From: an uncultured Bacteroidota bacterium
GTDB taxonomy: Bacteria; Bacteroidota; Bacteroidia; Flavobacteriales; Flavobacteriaceae
Direction of reading: 5' to 3'
Assembly (NCBI GenBank): GCA_902517895.1
Contig: CABYEA010000006.1
Coordinates: 1-63,459, forward strand
Length of the DNA stretch: 63,459 nucleotides
This document shows positions 8,736 through 17,390 of the stretch, piece by piece. A model generated the notes under the pieces. The model was given only the letters and a program-made list of their open reading frames with translations, ran no database searches and was not told the origin of the DNA. Made by a program: the position numbers and the translations under genes. Each line of letters begins with the position of its first letter. Within the stretch, counting starts at the first letter, position 1.

Positions 8736-11700
8736 ATGAACGGGAGATTAAAACTAATCTTTTTTCTTTTTTTTACATTCAGCTTTAATTCAATAGCACA
8801 AAACTTATATTCGGGTACTGTTATTGACGAAAATAGTGAGCCTATTTTTGGGGCATCAATAATTGTAAAAAAGAACTCTAATTTTGTTCAAACAGATATT
8901 GATGGAAACTTTCTTGTAGAGGCAGAGATTAATGACATATTATTAATAAGTTATTCAGGATTTAAAAATCTAGAGCTTCAATTGTCAAATGACTATGAAT
9001 TAAATAATATTATTTTAAAAGAGGACATTAAATTTCTTGATGAAGTTATTGTAATTGGATACGGAAATCAAAGAAAAGAAATATTAACAAGTTCTGTTAG
9101 TTCAGTTAAAGGAGATGATTTAACTAATGAACCTGTTTTGAATGTGACTCAAGCACTACAAGGAAAGGCGGCAGGTGTACAGATAATATCATCTGATGCT
9201 CCTGGAGTTGCTTCACAAATAATTATTCGTGGTCTTGGAACCATACAAGCTGGTCGTGAGCCACTTTATGTTGTTGATGGGATTTTAACCAATAATATTA
9301 ATAATATAAACACAGCAGATATAGAAACTATTAGCATTTTGAAAGATGCTGCTTCATTAGCTATTTACGGAAATAGAGGTGCCAACGGAGTAATAATTGT
9401 AAATACAAAAAAGGGTGGGCAAGAAGAGATCAATGTTTCATATGATAATTTTATTGGAATTAGAGATATTAACTATAGGCCTGTTATGGCTAACTCAAAC
9501 TCATTTGTTACATACAGTAATGAGGCAATTTTATTTAATCTTCTAAATGACTCAAACCCTAATAACGATAATGATTTAAGTGCCTTTTTTCCTTCAAATC
9601 AGTTATATAATACTAATTGGTTAAATGAAATTAGTCAGTTAGCATTTCAAAGCAACCACAACATATCAGCTTCAGGTGGAAATGAAAATTTAAAAACTTT
9701 CTTTAGTGTTGGGTTAAATCAAGAGGAAGGGATTTTAAAGGGTAGTGAACTGGAGAGGGCTACACTCAGAAGTAATTTAGATTATAAAATTTCTGAAAAA
9801 ATTAATTATTCTCATAATATAAGCTTTCAACTTGCAAATTCTCAACCAAAAAGTTTTGGTGTTTTTACAACAGCCTATAAGCAAGCTCCAATTGTTCCAG
9901 TAAGGGATGAAAACGGTAGATATGGGTCATCAGTTGCTTTTAATAATGTAGGTAATCCAGTTGCACAACTTGATCTACAAAATGAAAACCAGCGTTTTTT
10001 AAAACTTCAAGGCGCGTTTAAAATAGATTATGAAATTATAGATAATCTAAATTTTACATCTCGTTTTTCTGTAGAAACAAACCATAATCGTTTTTATAAT
10101 TTTGATAATAGACTTGAAACTTATTTGTCATTAGAACCTGGAAATACACTTGATAATTTTCAACCAACAGACCCAGAGGCTGAACAAATTCCAGAAACTG
10201 TTTTATATGTAGCTCATAGCAATGATTATCGTTGGTTTTTTGATAATTATTTTACTTACAAGAAAACAATTAACGATTCCCATAATATTGATGTCACTTT
10301 AGGATTAGTAGCTGAAGAAAATAAATATGAAACACTTTACGGTTCAAGAATAAATGTACCCGCAGATGAAAATTTAAACTTTAATCTTGATTTAGGAAAT
10401 AACAACGATGGCACAGAAGGTTCAGGAGGAGGTTTTTCAGAAACCAGAAAACTTTATTCATATATATCTCGTTTAAATTATGATTTTGATAAAAAATATC
10501 TTTTTAATATATCATTCAGAAAAGATGCTTCAAATTTCTTTCAAGAAAAATACCGATATGGTAATTTCTATGCTTTAAGTGCTGGTTGGTACCTAAGCAA
10601 AGAGAGTTTTATGGATGAAAATATTTTTGATATACTCAAAGCTAGAATCAGTTATGGCAAATTAGGTAATGCACAAATTCCAAGTTTAAATATTGTCCGT
10701 TATAACCAAGGTTTTTCTTATCCATTTGGAACTAATCAAGATGTTCAACAGGGTGGCACGGTAACCGCTACAGTACAAGAAGATTTGTCATGGGAATCAA
10801 CATACGAATTTAATTTTGGAATAGAATTCGCACTTTTAGATTATAAGCTTAACGGTGAAATTGACATATATGAAAGAATTAATAGTAATGCTATTTTACC
10901 ATTACAACTTCCTAACACATTTGGATTTGACCCTTTTCTATCACATGTAGGTGAAATTAAAAATGTTGGAGTGGAGTTAAGCTTGGATTGGAATGAAAAT
11001 ATAAATGATGATCTATCTTATTCAATTAATACAAATCTTTCTTATAATAAAAACGAACTAAGTAAAATTTCTAATCAATTTTTTACTAATCAAACTGGTG
11101 GAAATATTAATAATGGCCAGTATACCAAAAGAGTTTCAATTGGACAACCCTTAGGGAGTTTCTATTTATATGAAATAGCAGGAATTGATGATCGAGGTGA
11201 ATTTGTTTATAAAGATCTAAATAATGACGGTGAGATAAATGAAAATGACAGAAGGTTCTTTGGCTCATACATTCCTTCATTGGTATCCTCTTTTAACCTA
11301 AAAGTTATTTATAAAAACTTTGATGTTAACATTGCGACCTACGGAAGTTTTGGAAATAAGGTTTATAACGGTAAAAAAGCACAGAGATTTGGTAACGAGA
11401 ACATTGAGCAATTTGTTTTTAATAATCGTTGGACAAGTGGTAGACCTAGCACAAACACACCTGTAGCATCTAATAATGTACCTCTTTCTTCGAACTATTT
11501 TTTAGAGTCTGGAGATTATTTCAGAATTAATAATTTCACCATAGGATATACATTTGAAAGAGAAAAGTCAAAATTATTTAATAATACTAGACTGTATTTT
11601 ACAGCGAAAAACCCATTAATGCTAAAGAGATTTTCAGGATATACACCCGAACTCCCCGGTGACCCTATGGGTTTAGCTGGAATCGAACTGGATGCATATC

Positions 11701-11744
11701 CTACGCTAAGCTCATATTATCTAGGAATAAATATGTCATTTTAA
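8736..11744 (+). CDS. SusC/RagA-family TonB-linked outer membrane transporter
   Basis: A 1002-residue protein with a signal peptide (about residues 1-21), an N-terminal carboxypeptidase-regulatory-like beta-sandwich (GTVIDENSEPIFGASI, about 25-95), a plug domain (ALQGKAAGVQI, IIRGLGTIQAG, PLYVVDGIL, about 115-225) and a large beta-barrel that ends in Phe. SusC proteins import oligosaccharides across the outer membrane using TonB energy, with SusD as the lid. This is the first gene of the six-gene locus to 19637. Gaps to the following genes are about 10-60 bases, consistent with one transcript. Confidence 0.95.
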   Translation: MNGRLKLIFFLFFTFSFNSIAQNLYSGTVIDENSEPIFGASIIVKKNSNFVQTDIDGNFLVEAEINDILLISYSGFKNLELQLSNDYELNNIILKEDIKFLDEVIVIGYGNQRKEILTSSVSSVKGDDLTNEPVLNVTQALQGKAAGVQIISSDAPGVASQIIIRGLGTIQAGREPLYVVDGILTNNINNINTADIETISILKDAASLAIYGNRGANGVIIVNTKKGGQEEINVSYDNFIGIRDINYRPVMANSNSFVTYSNEAILFNLLNDSNPNNDNDLSAFFPSNQLYNTNWLNEISQLAFQSNHNISASGGNENLKTFFSVGLNQEEGILKGSELERATLRSNLDYKISEKINYSHNISFQLANSQPKSFGVFTTAYKQAPIVPVRDENGRYGSSVAFNNVGNPVAQLDLQNENQRFLKLQGAFKIDYEIIDNLNFTSRFSVETNHNRFYNFDNRLETYLSLEPGNTLDNFQPTDPEAEQIPETVLYVAHSNDYRWFFDNYFTYKKTINDSHNIDVTLGLVAEENKYETLYGSRINVPADENLNFNLDLGNNNDGTEGSGGGFSETRKLYSYISRLNYDFDKKYLFNISFRKDASNFFQEKYRYGNFYALSAGWYLSKESFMDENIFDILKARISYGKLGNAQIPSLNIVRYNQGFSYPFGTNQDVQQGGTVTATVQEDLSWESTYEFNFGIEFALLDYKLNGEIDIYERINSNAILPLQLPNTFGFDPFLSHVGEIKNVGVELSLDWNENINDDLSYSINTNLSYNKNELSKISNQFFTNQTGGNINNGQYTKRVSIGQPLGSFYLYEIAGIDDRGEFVYKDLNNDGEINENDRRFFGSYIPSLVSSFNLKVIYKNFDVNIATYGSFGNKVYNGKKAQRFGNENIEQFVFNNRWTSGRPSTNTPVASNNVPLSSNYFLESGDYFRINNFTIGYTFEREKSKLFNNTRLYFTAKNPLMLKRFSGYTPELPGDPMGLAGIELDAYPTLSSYYLGINMSF

Positions 11745-11754
11745 TAAATTATTC

Positions 11755-13197
11755 ATGAAGAAAAATAATAAGAAATTAAAAATATTAATTGCAGTATTTA
11801 TTATGGTAAATTTATTTACCCAATCATGTTCTGAAGAATTTCTAGATATAGACGCTAATCAAATTACTGCAAACTCAATCACTGAAGTACAAGCTGTTGA
11901 ACTTGTAAACGGTATTTATAATATTTTCTTAAGCTGGCAGGTAAGTTCATTTTCTTGGAATGGTATTACAAGTATTGCTAGCGATGATGCTGATAAAGGA
12001 AGTGACCCGGGAGATATAGGTTCAGATAAACATCTTTTGGATGCCTTAAATCATGATGCAACATCTATTTCTGTTGCTGAAGTATGGGAAGGTCATTTTA
12101 ATGGTATACAAAGAGCTAACCAAGCTATTAACAGAATACAACCATTTGAAGATTTGGATAATGAATTAAAAACAAGACTTTTAGGTGAAGCAAAATTTTT
12201 AAGAGCTTTATTATATTTTAGGTTATTACAAACATTTGGTAAACTCCCACTTATTACAGACACACCAGATATTAACTCTCCTCTTGAAGAATTATTAAGT
12301 AGAGCTACAATTGATGAAACTTTTTTATTTATTGAGAGTGATTTGATAGAAGCAATAGAATCTCTACCAAATAAGAGTCTATACCCGAACATTGAATTAG
12401 GAAGAGCCACCAAAGGTGCTGCGAAAACTCTTTTGGCAAAGGTTAGTATGTATCAAGAAAAATGGAACAATGTTCTAGCTTTAACAAATGAAGTGATCGA
12501 ATCAGGTGAATATAGTCTTACGGCAAATTATGAGGATATTTGGAAAGAAATTGGTGAAAATAATGAAGAATCAATTTTTGAAATTCAAGCTAAAGGTGCA
12601 ATTCCATCAGTAGGGGTAGATAAATATAGTTTAACTCAAGGAGCTAGAGGTGAAGGTGGTTGGGGCTGGGGTTTTAATATACCTAGTCAAGAACTGCTAA
12701 ATTCTTACGAAGAAAATGATCTTAGAAGAGATGCGACTATAATTTTCAGAGGTGAAACTTTGTATGATGGAAGATATGTCCCTGAATCTGTAGTTAATGA
12801 AATGTATAATCAGAAAGCTTATTCAAGTGCTTTTACAGAATTTGAGCAAACTGGTAAAAATATTAGGATATTAAGGTATGCAGAAGTTTTATTAATGAAT
12901 GCTGAGGCGGCAATTCATTTAGGTGGTGACGTTTCGGGTCCTATTAACCAGATTAGGTCAAGAGCGGGCTTAAATCCTTTAAATAACCCAACACAATTAG
13001 ATGTCTGGAATGAAAGACGATGGGAGTTAGCTTTTGAACATGACCGATATTTTGATTTAGTAAGACAAGGTAGGGCAGCTACTGTGTTACAATCACTTGG
13101 CAAACCATTTGTTATAGGAAAACACGAGCTATTTCCCATACCTCAACAACAGATAAACCTTAGTAACGGTATTTTAACCCAAAATCCTGGATGGTAA
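11755..13197 (+). CDS. SusD/RagB-family surface glycan-binding lipoprotein
   Basis: A 480-residue lipoprotein; the lipobox ends at Cys25 (FTQSCSEEF). SusD landmarks are present: RANQAINRIQ near residue 120, the helix LLGEAKFLRALLYFRLL near 140-157 followed by GKLPLITD, and the C-terminal RYAEVLLMNAEAAI and RRWELAFEHDRYFDLVRQG segments. It should form the lid on the SusC barrel and bind the glucan at the cell surface. It starts 10 bases after the SusC stop. No separate SusE/F gene follows; the two modular proteins downstream may fill that role. Confidence 0.95.
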   Translation: MKKNNKKLKILIAVFIMVNLFTQSCSEEFLDIDANQITANSITEVQAVELVNGIYNIFLSWQVSSFSWNGITSIASDDADKGSDPGDIGSDKHLLDALNHDATSISVAEVWEGHFNGIQRANQAINRIQPFEDLDNELKTRLLGEAKFLRALLYFRLLQTFGKLPLITDTPDINSPLEELLSRATIDETFLFIESDLIEAIESLPNKSLYPNIELGRATKGAAKTLLAKVSMYQEKWNNVLALTNEVIESGEYSLTANYEDIWKEIGENNEESIFEIQAKGAIPSVGVDKYSLTQGARGEGGWGWGFNIPSQELLNSYEENDLRRDATIIFRGETLYDGRYVPESVVNEMYNQKAYSSAFTEFEQTGKNIRILRYAEVLLMNAEAAIHLGGDVSGPINQIRSRAGLNPLNNPTQLDVWNERRWELAFEHDRYFDLVRQGRAATVLQSLGKPFVIGKHELFPIPQQQINLSNGILTQNPGW

Positions 13198-13207
13198 ATA
13201 AAGAAAT

Positions 13208-14539
13208 ATGAAATTAAATATTATTTATAAAATTGGTTTACTCACATTGTTTTTTGGAATTATTTCCTGTGCAAATCCTAATGATATTGATCCTCCACTA
13301 GCAGATGTTGGCTTTATTCCTGTGGACAATGTAGATTTAATTCCTTTTGAAGACTTGCTGACTTTAACACAACACCAAACTTTCAAATATTTTTGGGATT
13401 TTGCAGAACCTGTTAGTGGTTTAGCTAGAGAAGATAGTGAAAGACCTAATATAATTACAACTGGTGGTTCAGGATTTGGTATTGCATCATTTATTGTTGG
13501 TATCGAAAGGGGATGGGTGAGCCGTGAAAATGTAATAAACCGTATGGAAACTGTTTTAACTTTTTTAGAAGGAGCTGAAAAATATCATGGAGCTTTTTCC
13601 CATTGGTATGATAACTCAGGAAATACAATCGAATTTGGTGATATGGATGACGGTGGGGATATAGTAGAAACAGCACTGTTAATTCAAGGTTTGTTGATTG
13701 TAAGACAATATTTTTCGAACGACAATGAACAAGAAACAGAGTTGCGAAATAGAATAACAAATATCTGGGAAGATGTTGAGTGGACATGGTATACACAAGG
13801 ACAGAATAAAATAACTTGGCATTGGTCTCCAAACCATGATTTTGCTATAAATTTAGATGTAAGGGGTTGGAATGAAGCTCTTATAGTATATGTTTTAGCT
13901 TCATCCTCACCAACACACCCAATTAATATCGATGTTTATAACGATGGCTGGACAAGAAATGGTGCTTTTGTTAATTCTGGAACTTTTTATGACATATTCT
14001 TACCCTTAGGTGAAAATTTTGGAGGACCACTCTTTTACTCACATTATTCGTTTATAGGAATAGATCCAAGAGATTTAGAAGATCAATACACAAATTATTT
14101 TGATCAAAACAGAGCTCATTCTTTGATTAATTATGATCACTGTGTGACAAATCCAAATAACTTTGATGGCTATAGCGATGTGTGTTGGGGTATCACCGCA
14201 AGCACAAACTATAATGGATACTCAGCACATAGTCCAAACAATGATTTAGGTGTGATTTCTCCAACAGCTGCATTATCATCTTTTCCTTATACACCCTTAG
14301 AATCAAAGAAAGCACTTGAGAATTTTTATTATAATTTTAATAATGAATTATGGGGTGATTACGGATTTTTTGACGCTTTTTCCATTCATTATAATTGGTA
14401 CTCAGATAGATATTTAGCAATTGATCAGGGACCGATAATATTAATGATAGAAAATTACAGAACTCAACTATTATGGAATCTATTTATGCAAGACCAAGAA
14501 ATTATTGTGGGATTAAACAGTTTAGGTTTTGTTTTTTAG
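13208..14539 (+). CDS. GH144/Glycoamylase-family glucanase lipoprotein
   Basis: A 443-residue protein with a lipoprotein signal ending at Cys21 (GIISCANPND), so it is probably anchored in the outer membrane. The rest matches the Glycoamylase/COG5368 family: THxTF-like QHQTFKYFWDFAEP at about 56-69, GGDIVETALLIQGLL, WHWSPNHDF, RGWNEALIVYVLA, GGPLFYSHYSFIGID, a SPTAALSSFPYTP segment and DAFSIHYNWYSDRYLAIDQGP near the C-terminus. The founding members of GH144 are endo-beta-1,2-glucanases; other members are untested. I infer that it cuts a beta-glucan outside the cell for the SusC/D pair. A GH3 enzyme in the same locus would finish the digestion. Confidence 0.85.
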   Translation: MKLNIIYKIGLLTLFFGIISCANPNDIDPPLADVGFIPVDNVDLIPFEDLLTLTQHQTFKYFWDFAEPVSGLAREDSERPNIITTGGSGFGIASFIVGIERGWVSRENVINRMETVLTFLEGAEKYHGAFSHWYDNSGNTIEFGDMDDGGDIVETALLIQGLLIVRQYFSNDNEQETELRNRITNIWEDVEWTWYTQGQNKITWHWSPNHDFAINLDVRGWNEALIVYVLASSSPTHPINIDVYNDGWTRNGAFVNSGTFYDIFLPLGENFGGPLFYSHYSFIGIDPRDLEDQYTNYFDQNRAHSLINYDHCVTNPNNFDGYSDVCWGITASTNYNGYSAHSPNNDLGVISPTAALSSFPYTPLESKKALENFYYNFNNELWGDYGFFDAFSIHYNWYSDRYLAIDQGPIILMIENYRTQLLWNLFMQDQEIIVGLNSLGFVF

Positions 14540-14601
14540 TAATCTTTTATGAAAAAATAAATTATAAGACTATATTAACTTAAAAATAAACTAATAATCA
14601 A

Positions 14602-15807
14602 ATGAAAAATTCTATATTATTTTTTTGTTTACTTTTCGGATATCCTACGCTAGGACAATGTTTAGACCCTGTTATTACAAATTTTGAATGTGGAGATTCT
14701 AGTCAAACTTTGCTAGGCAATGGGGTTGAATCAGTAGCAAATGATTTCCAAAGTGGAATAAATAAATCAGCAAATATTGGAGAATATACAGATGACGGAA
14801 CAAACGGATGGGATAATTTATTAATTGATTTTGAAAGCGAAATTGATCTTTCCTCAAATCCTTTCCTTAGTTTTAAATTATACTCCCCTGCGTCTATACA
14901 AGTTTTAGCTAAACTAGAAGGAGGCACAACAATTGAGTTGTGGTCAGACTTTAGTTTAGAAAACACATGGGAGGAATTTAACTTTGATTTTAGTGATGCT
15001 GTAGGAAATGGTAATACAAAACTAGTTTTGTTTTTTAACGCTGCGCAGGAATCAGGAACATCATCTGATTTATATTATGTAGATGATATTAGATTTACTA
15101 ACTCATCAAATAATTTTCCAATAATTTCAGATTTTGAAAGTTTAAACCCCTCAGTTCCTTTTTATGGAAATATTCAAAGCGTATCGAATCCGTTCTATAA
15201 TGGGATTAATACTTCAACAAACGTTGGCGAATATATTGATGATGGAACAAACGGATGGGATAATTTATTAATTGATTTTGATAGCGAAATTGACCTTTCT
15301 TCAAATCCTTATTTCAGCTTTAAGTTTTACTCTTCATCATCAGTTCAAGTTTTAGCTAAATTAGAAGGGGGCATAGAAGCTGAAGTTTGGTCAGATTTTA
15401 GTGCTGAAAATACATGGGAAGAATTTAATTTTGATTTTACTAGTTCTGTTTCAAACGGTAACACAAAATTGTCTATATTCTTTAATGCAGGACAAGAATC
15501 AGGAACATTGACAGATGTTTATTATATAGATGATGTTCGCTTTTCATCTTCTTTATCATTATATCAAGAATCAATTTCAAACATTATGATTTATCCAAAT
15601 CCTGTTTTTGATATTTTAATGATAAGATCAAATGATATTATTAGCTCATATAAGTTATATGATATGCGTGGCAGATTAATTCTTTCCAAAAATGGTGTAA
15701 ACGTGAAAAATTTAGATATTGATCTAACAAAATTTGATGCTGACACATACATATTGAGAACATTTTCTGGAAATAAAAATGAATTCTTCAAAGTGATAAA
15801 AAAATAG
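14602..15807 (+). CDS. Secreted two-module surface protein with T9SS sorting tail
   Basis: A 401-residue protein with a signal peptide (MKNSILFFCLLFGYPTLGQ), two copies of a module of about 145 residues (roughly 25-170 and 173-315) and a T9SS type A sorting domain (SNIMIYPNPVFD to the end, including YDMRGRLILSKNG). Each module has the signature DDGTNGWDNLLIDF, LAKLEGG, WSDF, NTWEEFNFDF and YYxDDxRF, which looks like an all-beta carbohydrate-binding fold; I cannot name the family. The position between the GH144 and GH3 genes suggests a glucan-binding protein held at the cell surface. The two modules share a 38-base exact DNA repeat, so they arose by recent duplication or exchange. Confidence 0.8.
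   Translation: MKNSILFFCLLFGYPTLGQCLDPVITNFECGDSSQTLLGNGVESVANDFQSGINKSANIGEYTDDGTNGWDNLLIDFESEIDLSSNPFLSFKLYSPASIQVLAKLEGGTTIELWSDFSLENTWEEFNFDFSDAVGNGNTKLVLFFNAAQESGTSSDLYYVDDIRFTNSSNNFPIISDFESLNPSVPFYGNIQSVSNPFYNGINTSTNVGEYIDDGTNGWDNLLIDFDSEIDLSSNPYFSFKFYSSSSVQVLAKLEGGIEAEVWSDFSAENTWEEFNFDFTSSVSNGNTKLSIFFNAGQESGTLTDVYYIDDVRFSSSLSLYQESISNIMIYPNPVFDILMIRSNDIISSYKLYDMRGRLILSKNGVNVKNLDIDLTKFDADTYILRTFSGNKNEFFKVIKK
14797..14834 (+). repeat. 38-base exact repeat, copy 1 (module A1)
   Basis: A 38-base segment beginning GGAACAAACGGATGGG is identical to 15244-15281. It encodes the GTNGWDNLLIDF part of the repeated module. Similarity continues downstream with scattered differences. Confidence 0.9.
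15244..15281 (+). repeat. 38-base exact repeat, copy 2 (module A2)
   Basis: The second copy of the segment at 14797-14834, lying 447 bases downstream at the same place in the second protein module. The identity includes third codon positions, which suggests recent duplication or gene conversion. Confidence 0.9.
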
Positions 15808-15833
15808 TTTTAAAGAATAATAAGAAATCAATT

Positions 15834-17369
15834 ATGGGTAACTTAAATCTTTTTGAAACACCATCTTTGATATTTTTCATTTTTATAATTCTTTTCTCAT
15901 GTGAAGATGATTTTCAAGATTTTCCTACAATTAGCTATAATCCTTGTGAAATAGAAGATGTAAGTATAAATCCTAGTTTTATTACCGATTTTGAATGTCA
16001 GTCAAATTTTATATTAGAAAGTGTAGAAACTGTAAGAAATCCCTCTGAAACACCCTTGAACACCAGTAATTTTGTAGGCTTATATACAGACACACAAGGA
16101 CCAACAGATTTTATTGAAATTGACTATGGATCACCCATTGACTTATCAACTAATACAATTTTTAAAATTAAAGTCAAGACTGAGATTTCAGGTGAGCTCA
16201 GGGTTATGCTAGATGGCGGTTCATATGAAGCGGTTATTCAATCTCAAAATGTTAATGGAGATAATGGATGGGGTATTTATATTTTTGATTTTAGTTGGAG
16301 GCAAAATGAAAATCATACCAAATTAAAAGTTTTTTTTAATTATGGGGTTCAGATAATTGGTAGTACACCAAACTTATACTACATAGATGATTTGTTTTTT
16401 GATACGTTTGTTGATCCTTGTGAGAGTTTTACTGAAAATAACAATATTTTAACTGATTTTGAATGTCAGCAGAATTATGAATTATTAACTGCTGAAAATG
16501 AAATTCAGATAGTAAATAACCCATATCCTAATGAAATTAATAACAGCATTTTTGTTGGCCAATATATTGATGATGGTTCAGATGGTTCTGATGTATTAAC
16601 AATTAATTTTAACGATCCTATATATCTAACAGAAAACCCTCAATTACACATAAAAATTTATTCATCCATAAGCTCACCATTATTGGCAAGACTTGAAGGT
16701 GGAGAATCACCTGTAGAAATAAGTAATAACATAACCTTGACAAACCAATGGGTTAATTATGTGTTTGATTTTAGTTTATCCACGAATGATCAAACACAAC
16801 TAAAAATTTTCTTTAACCATAATGTAACAAATGGATCTCCAAGCGATATGTATTATATTGATGATTTGATGTTTCACCCTGCACCATGTGACGAACCTAT
16901 TATTGAAAACTGTTCAAATGTTGTACAAGATTATAATATAATTAGTGATTGGAATTGTCAGCAGAATTATGGTATTGAAATCACTGTGCCAAGTGTATTA
17001 AATCCGTTAATTAGCTGTGATAACAGAAGTCAGTATGTTGGTCAATATACTGATGATGGAACAGAGGCATATGATGCCTTTATATTAAATTATGGTTCAA
17101 TTATTAATATAAATACACACAATAAATTGAAATTTAAGCTATACTCATCAACATCTATTCAAGTTTTAGCAAAACTTGAAGGGGGCTCTGCAATTGAAAA
17201 GTGGTCAGATTTTAGTGCAGTTAATACATGGCAAGAATTTTCTTATGATTTTAGCGACTCGATTGATAACGAAAATACCACACTTGTTTTGTTCTTTAAC
17301 GCCGGTCAAAACAATGGTGACCCAGATGATATTTATCATATTGATGAACTCCGATGGGAAGAAAATTAG
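15834..17369 (+). CDS. Three-module surface lipoprotein of the PUL
   Basis: A 511-residue protein. The signal ends in a lipobox-like FSC at Cys23 (IILFSCEDDF), so a lipid anchor is likely; there is no T9SS tail. It carries three copies of the module found in the preceding gene, at about residues 50-195, 205-352 and 365-510. The third is closest to the neighbour (DDGTEAYDAF, LAKLEGGSAIEKWSDFSA, NTWQEFSYDF, YHIDELRW). Modules 1 and 2 are more diverged. Each begins with a conserved DFECQ or DWNCQQN element. I infer a SusE/F-like glycan-holding role. No catalytic residues are recognisable. It starts 27 bases after the preceding stop. Confidence 0.75.
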   Translation: MGNLNLFETPSLIFFIFIILFSCEDDFQDFPTISYNPCEIEDVSINPSFITDFECQSNFILESVETVRNPSETPLNTSNFVGLYTDTQGPTDFIEIDYGSPIDLSTNTIFKIKVKTEISGELRVMLDGGSYEAVIQSQNVNGDNGWGIYIFDFSWRQNENHTKLKVFFNYGVQIIGSTPNLYYIDDLFFDTFVDPCESFTENNNILTDFECQQNYELLTAENEIQIVNNPYPNEINNSIFVGQYIDDGSDGSDVLTINFNDPIYLTENPQLHIKIYSSISSPLLARLEGGESPVEISNNITLTNQWVNYVFDFSLSTNDQTQLKIFFNHNVTNGSPSDMYYIDDLMFHPAPCDEPIIENCSNVVQDYNIISDWNCQQNYGIEITVPSVLNPLISCDNRSQYVGQYTDDGTEAYDAFILNYGSIININTHNKLKFKLYSSTSIQVLAKLEGGSAIEKWSDFSAVNTWQEFSYDFSDSIDNENTTLVLFFNAGQNNGDPDDIYHIDELRWEEN

Positions 17370-17390
17370 AAATTGAATAACTATCAATCA

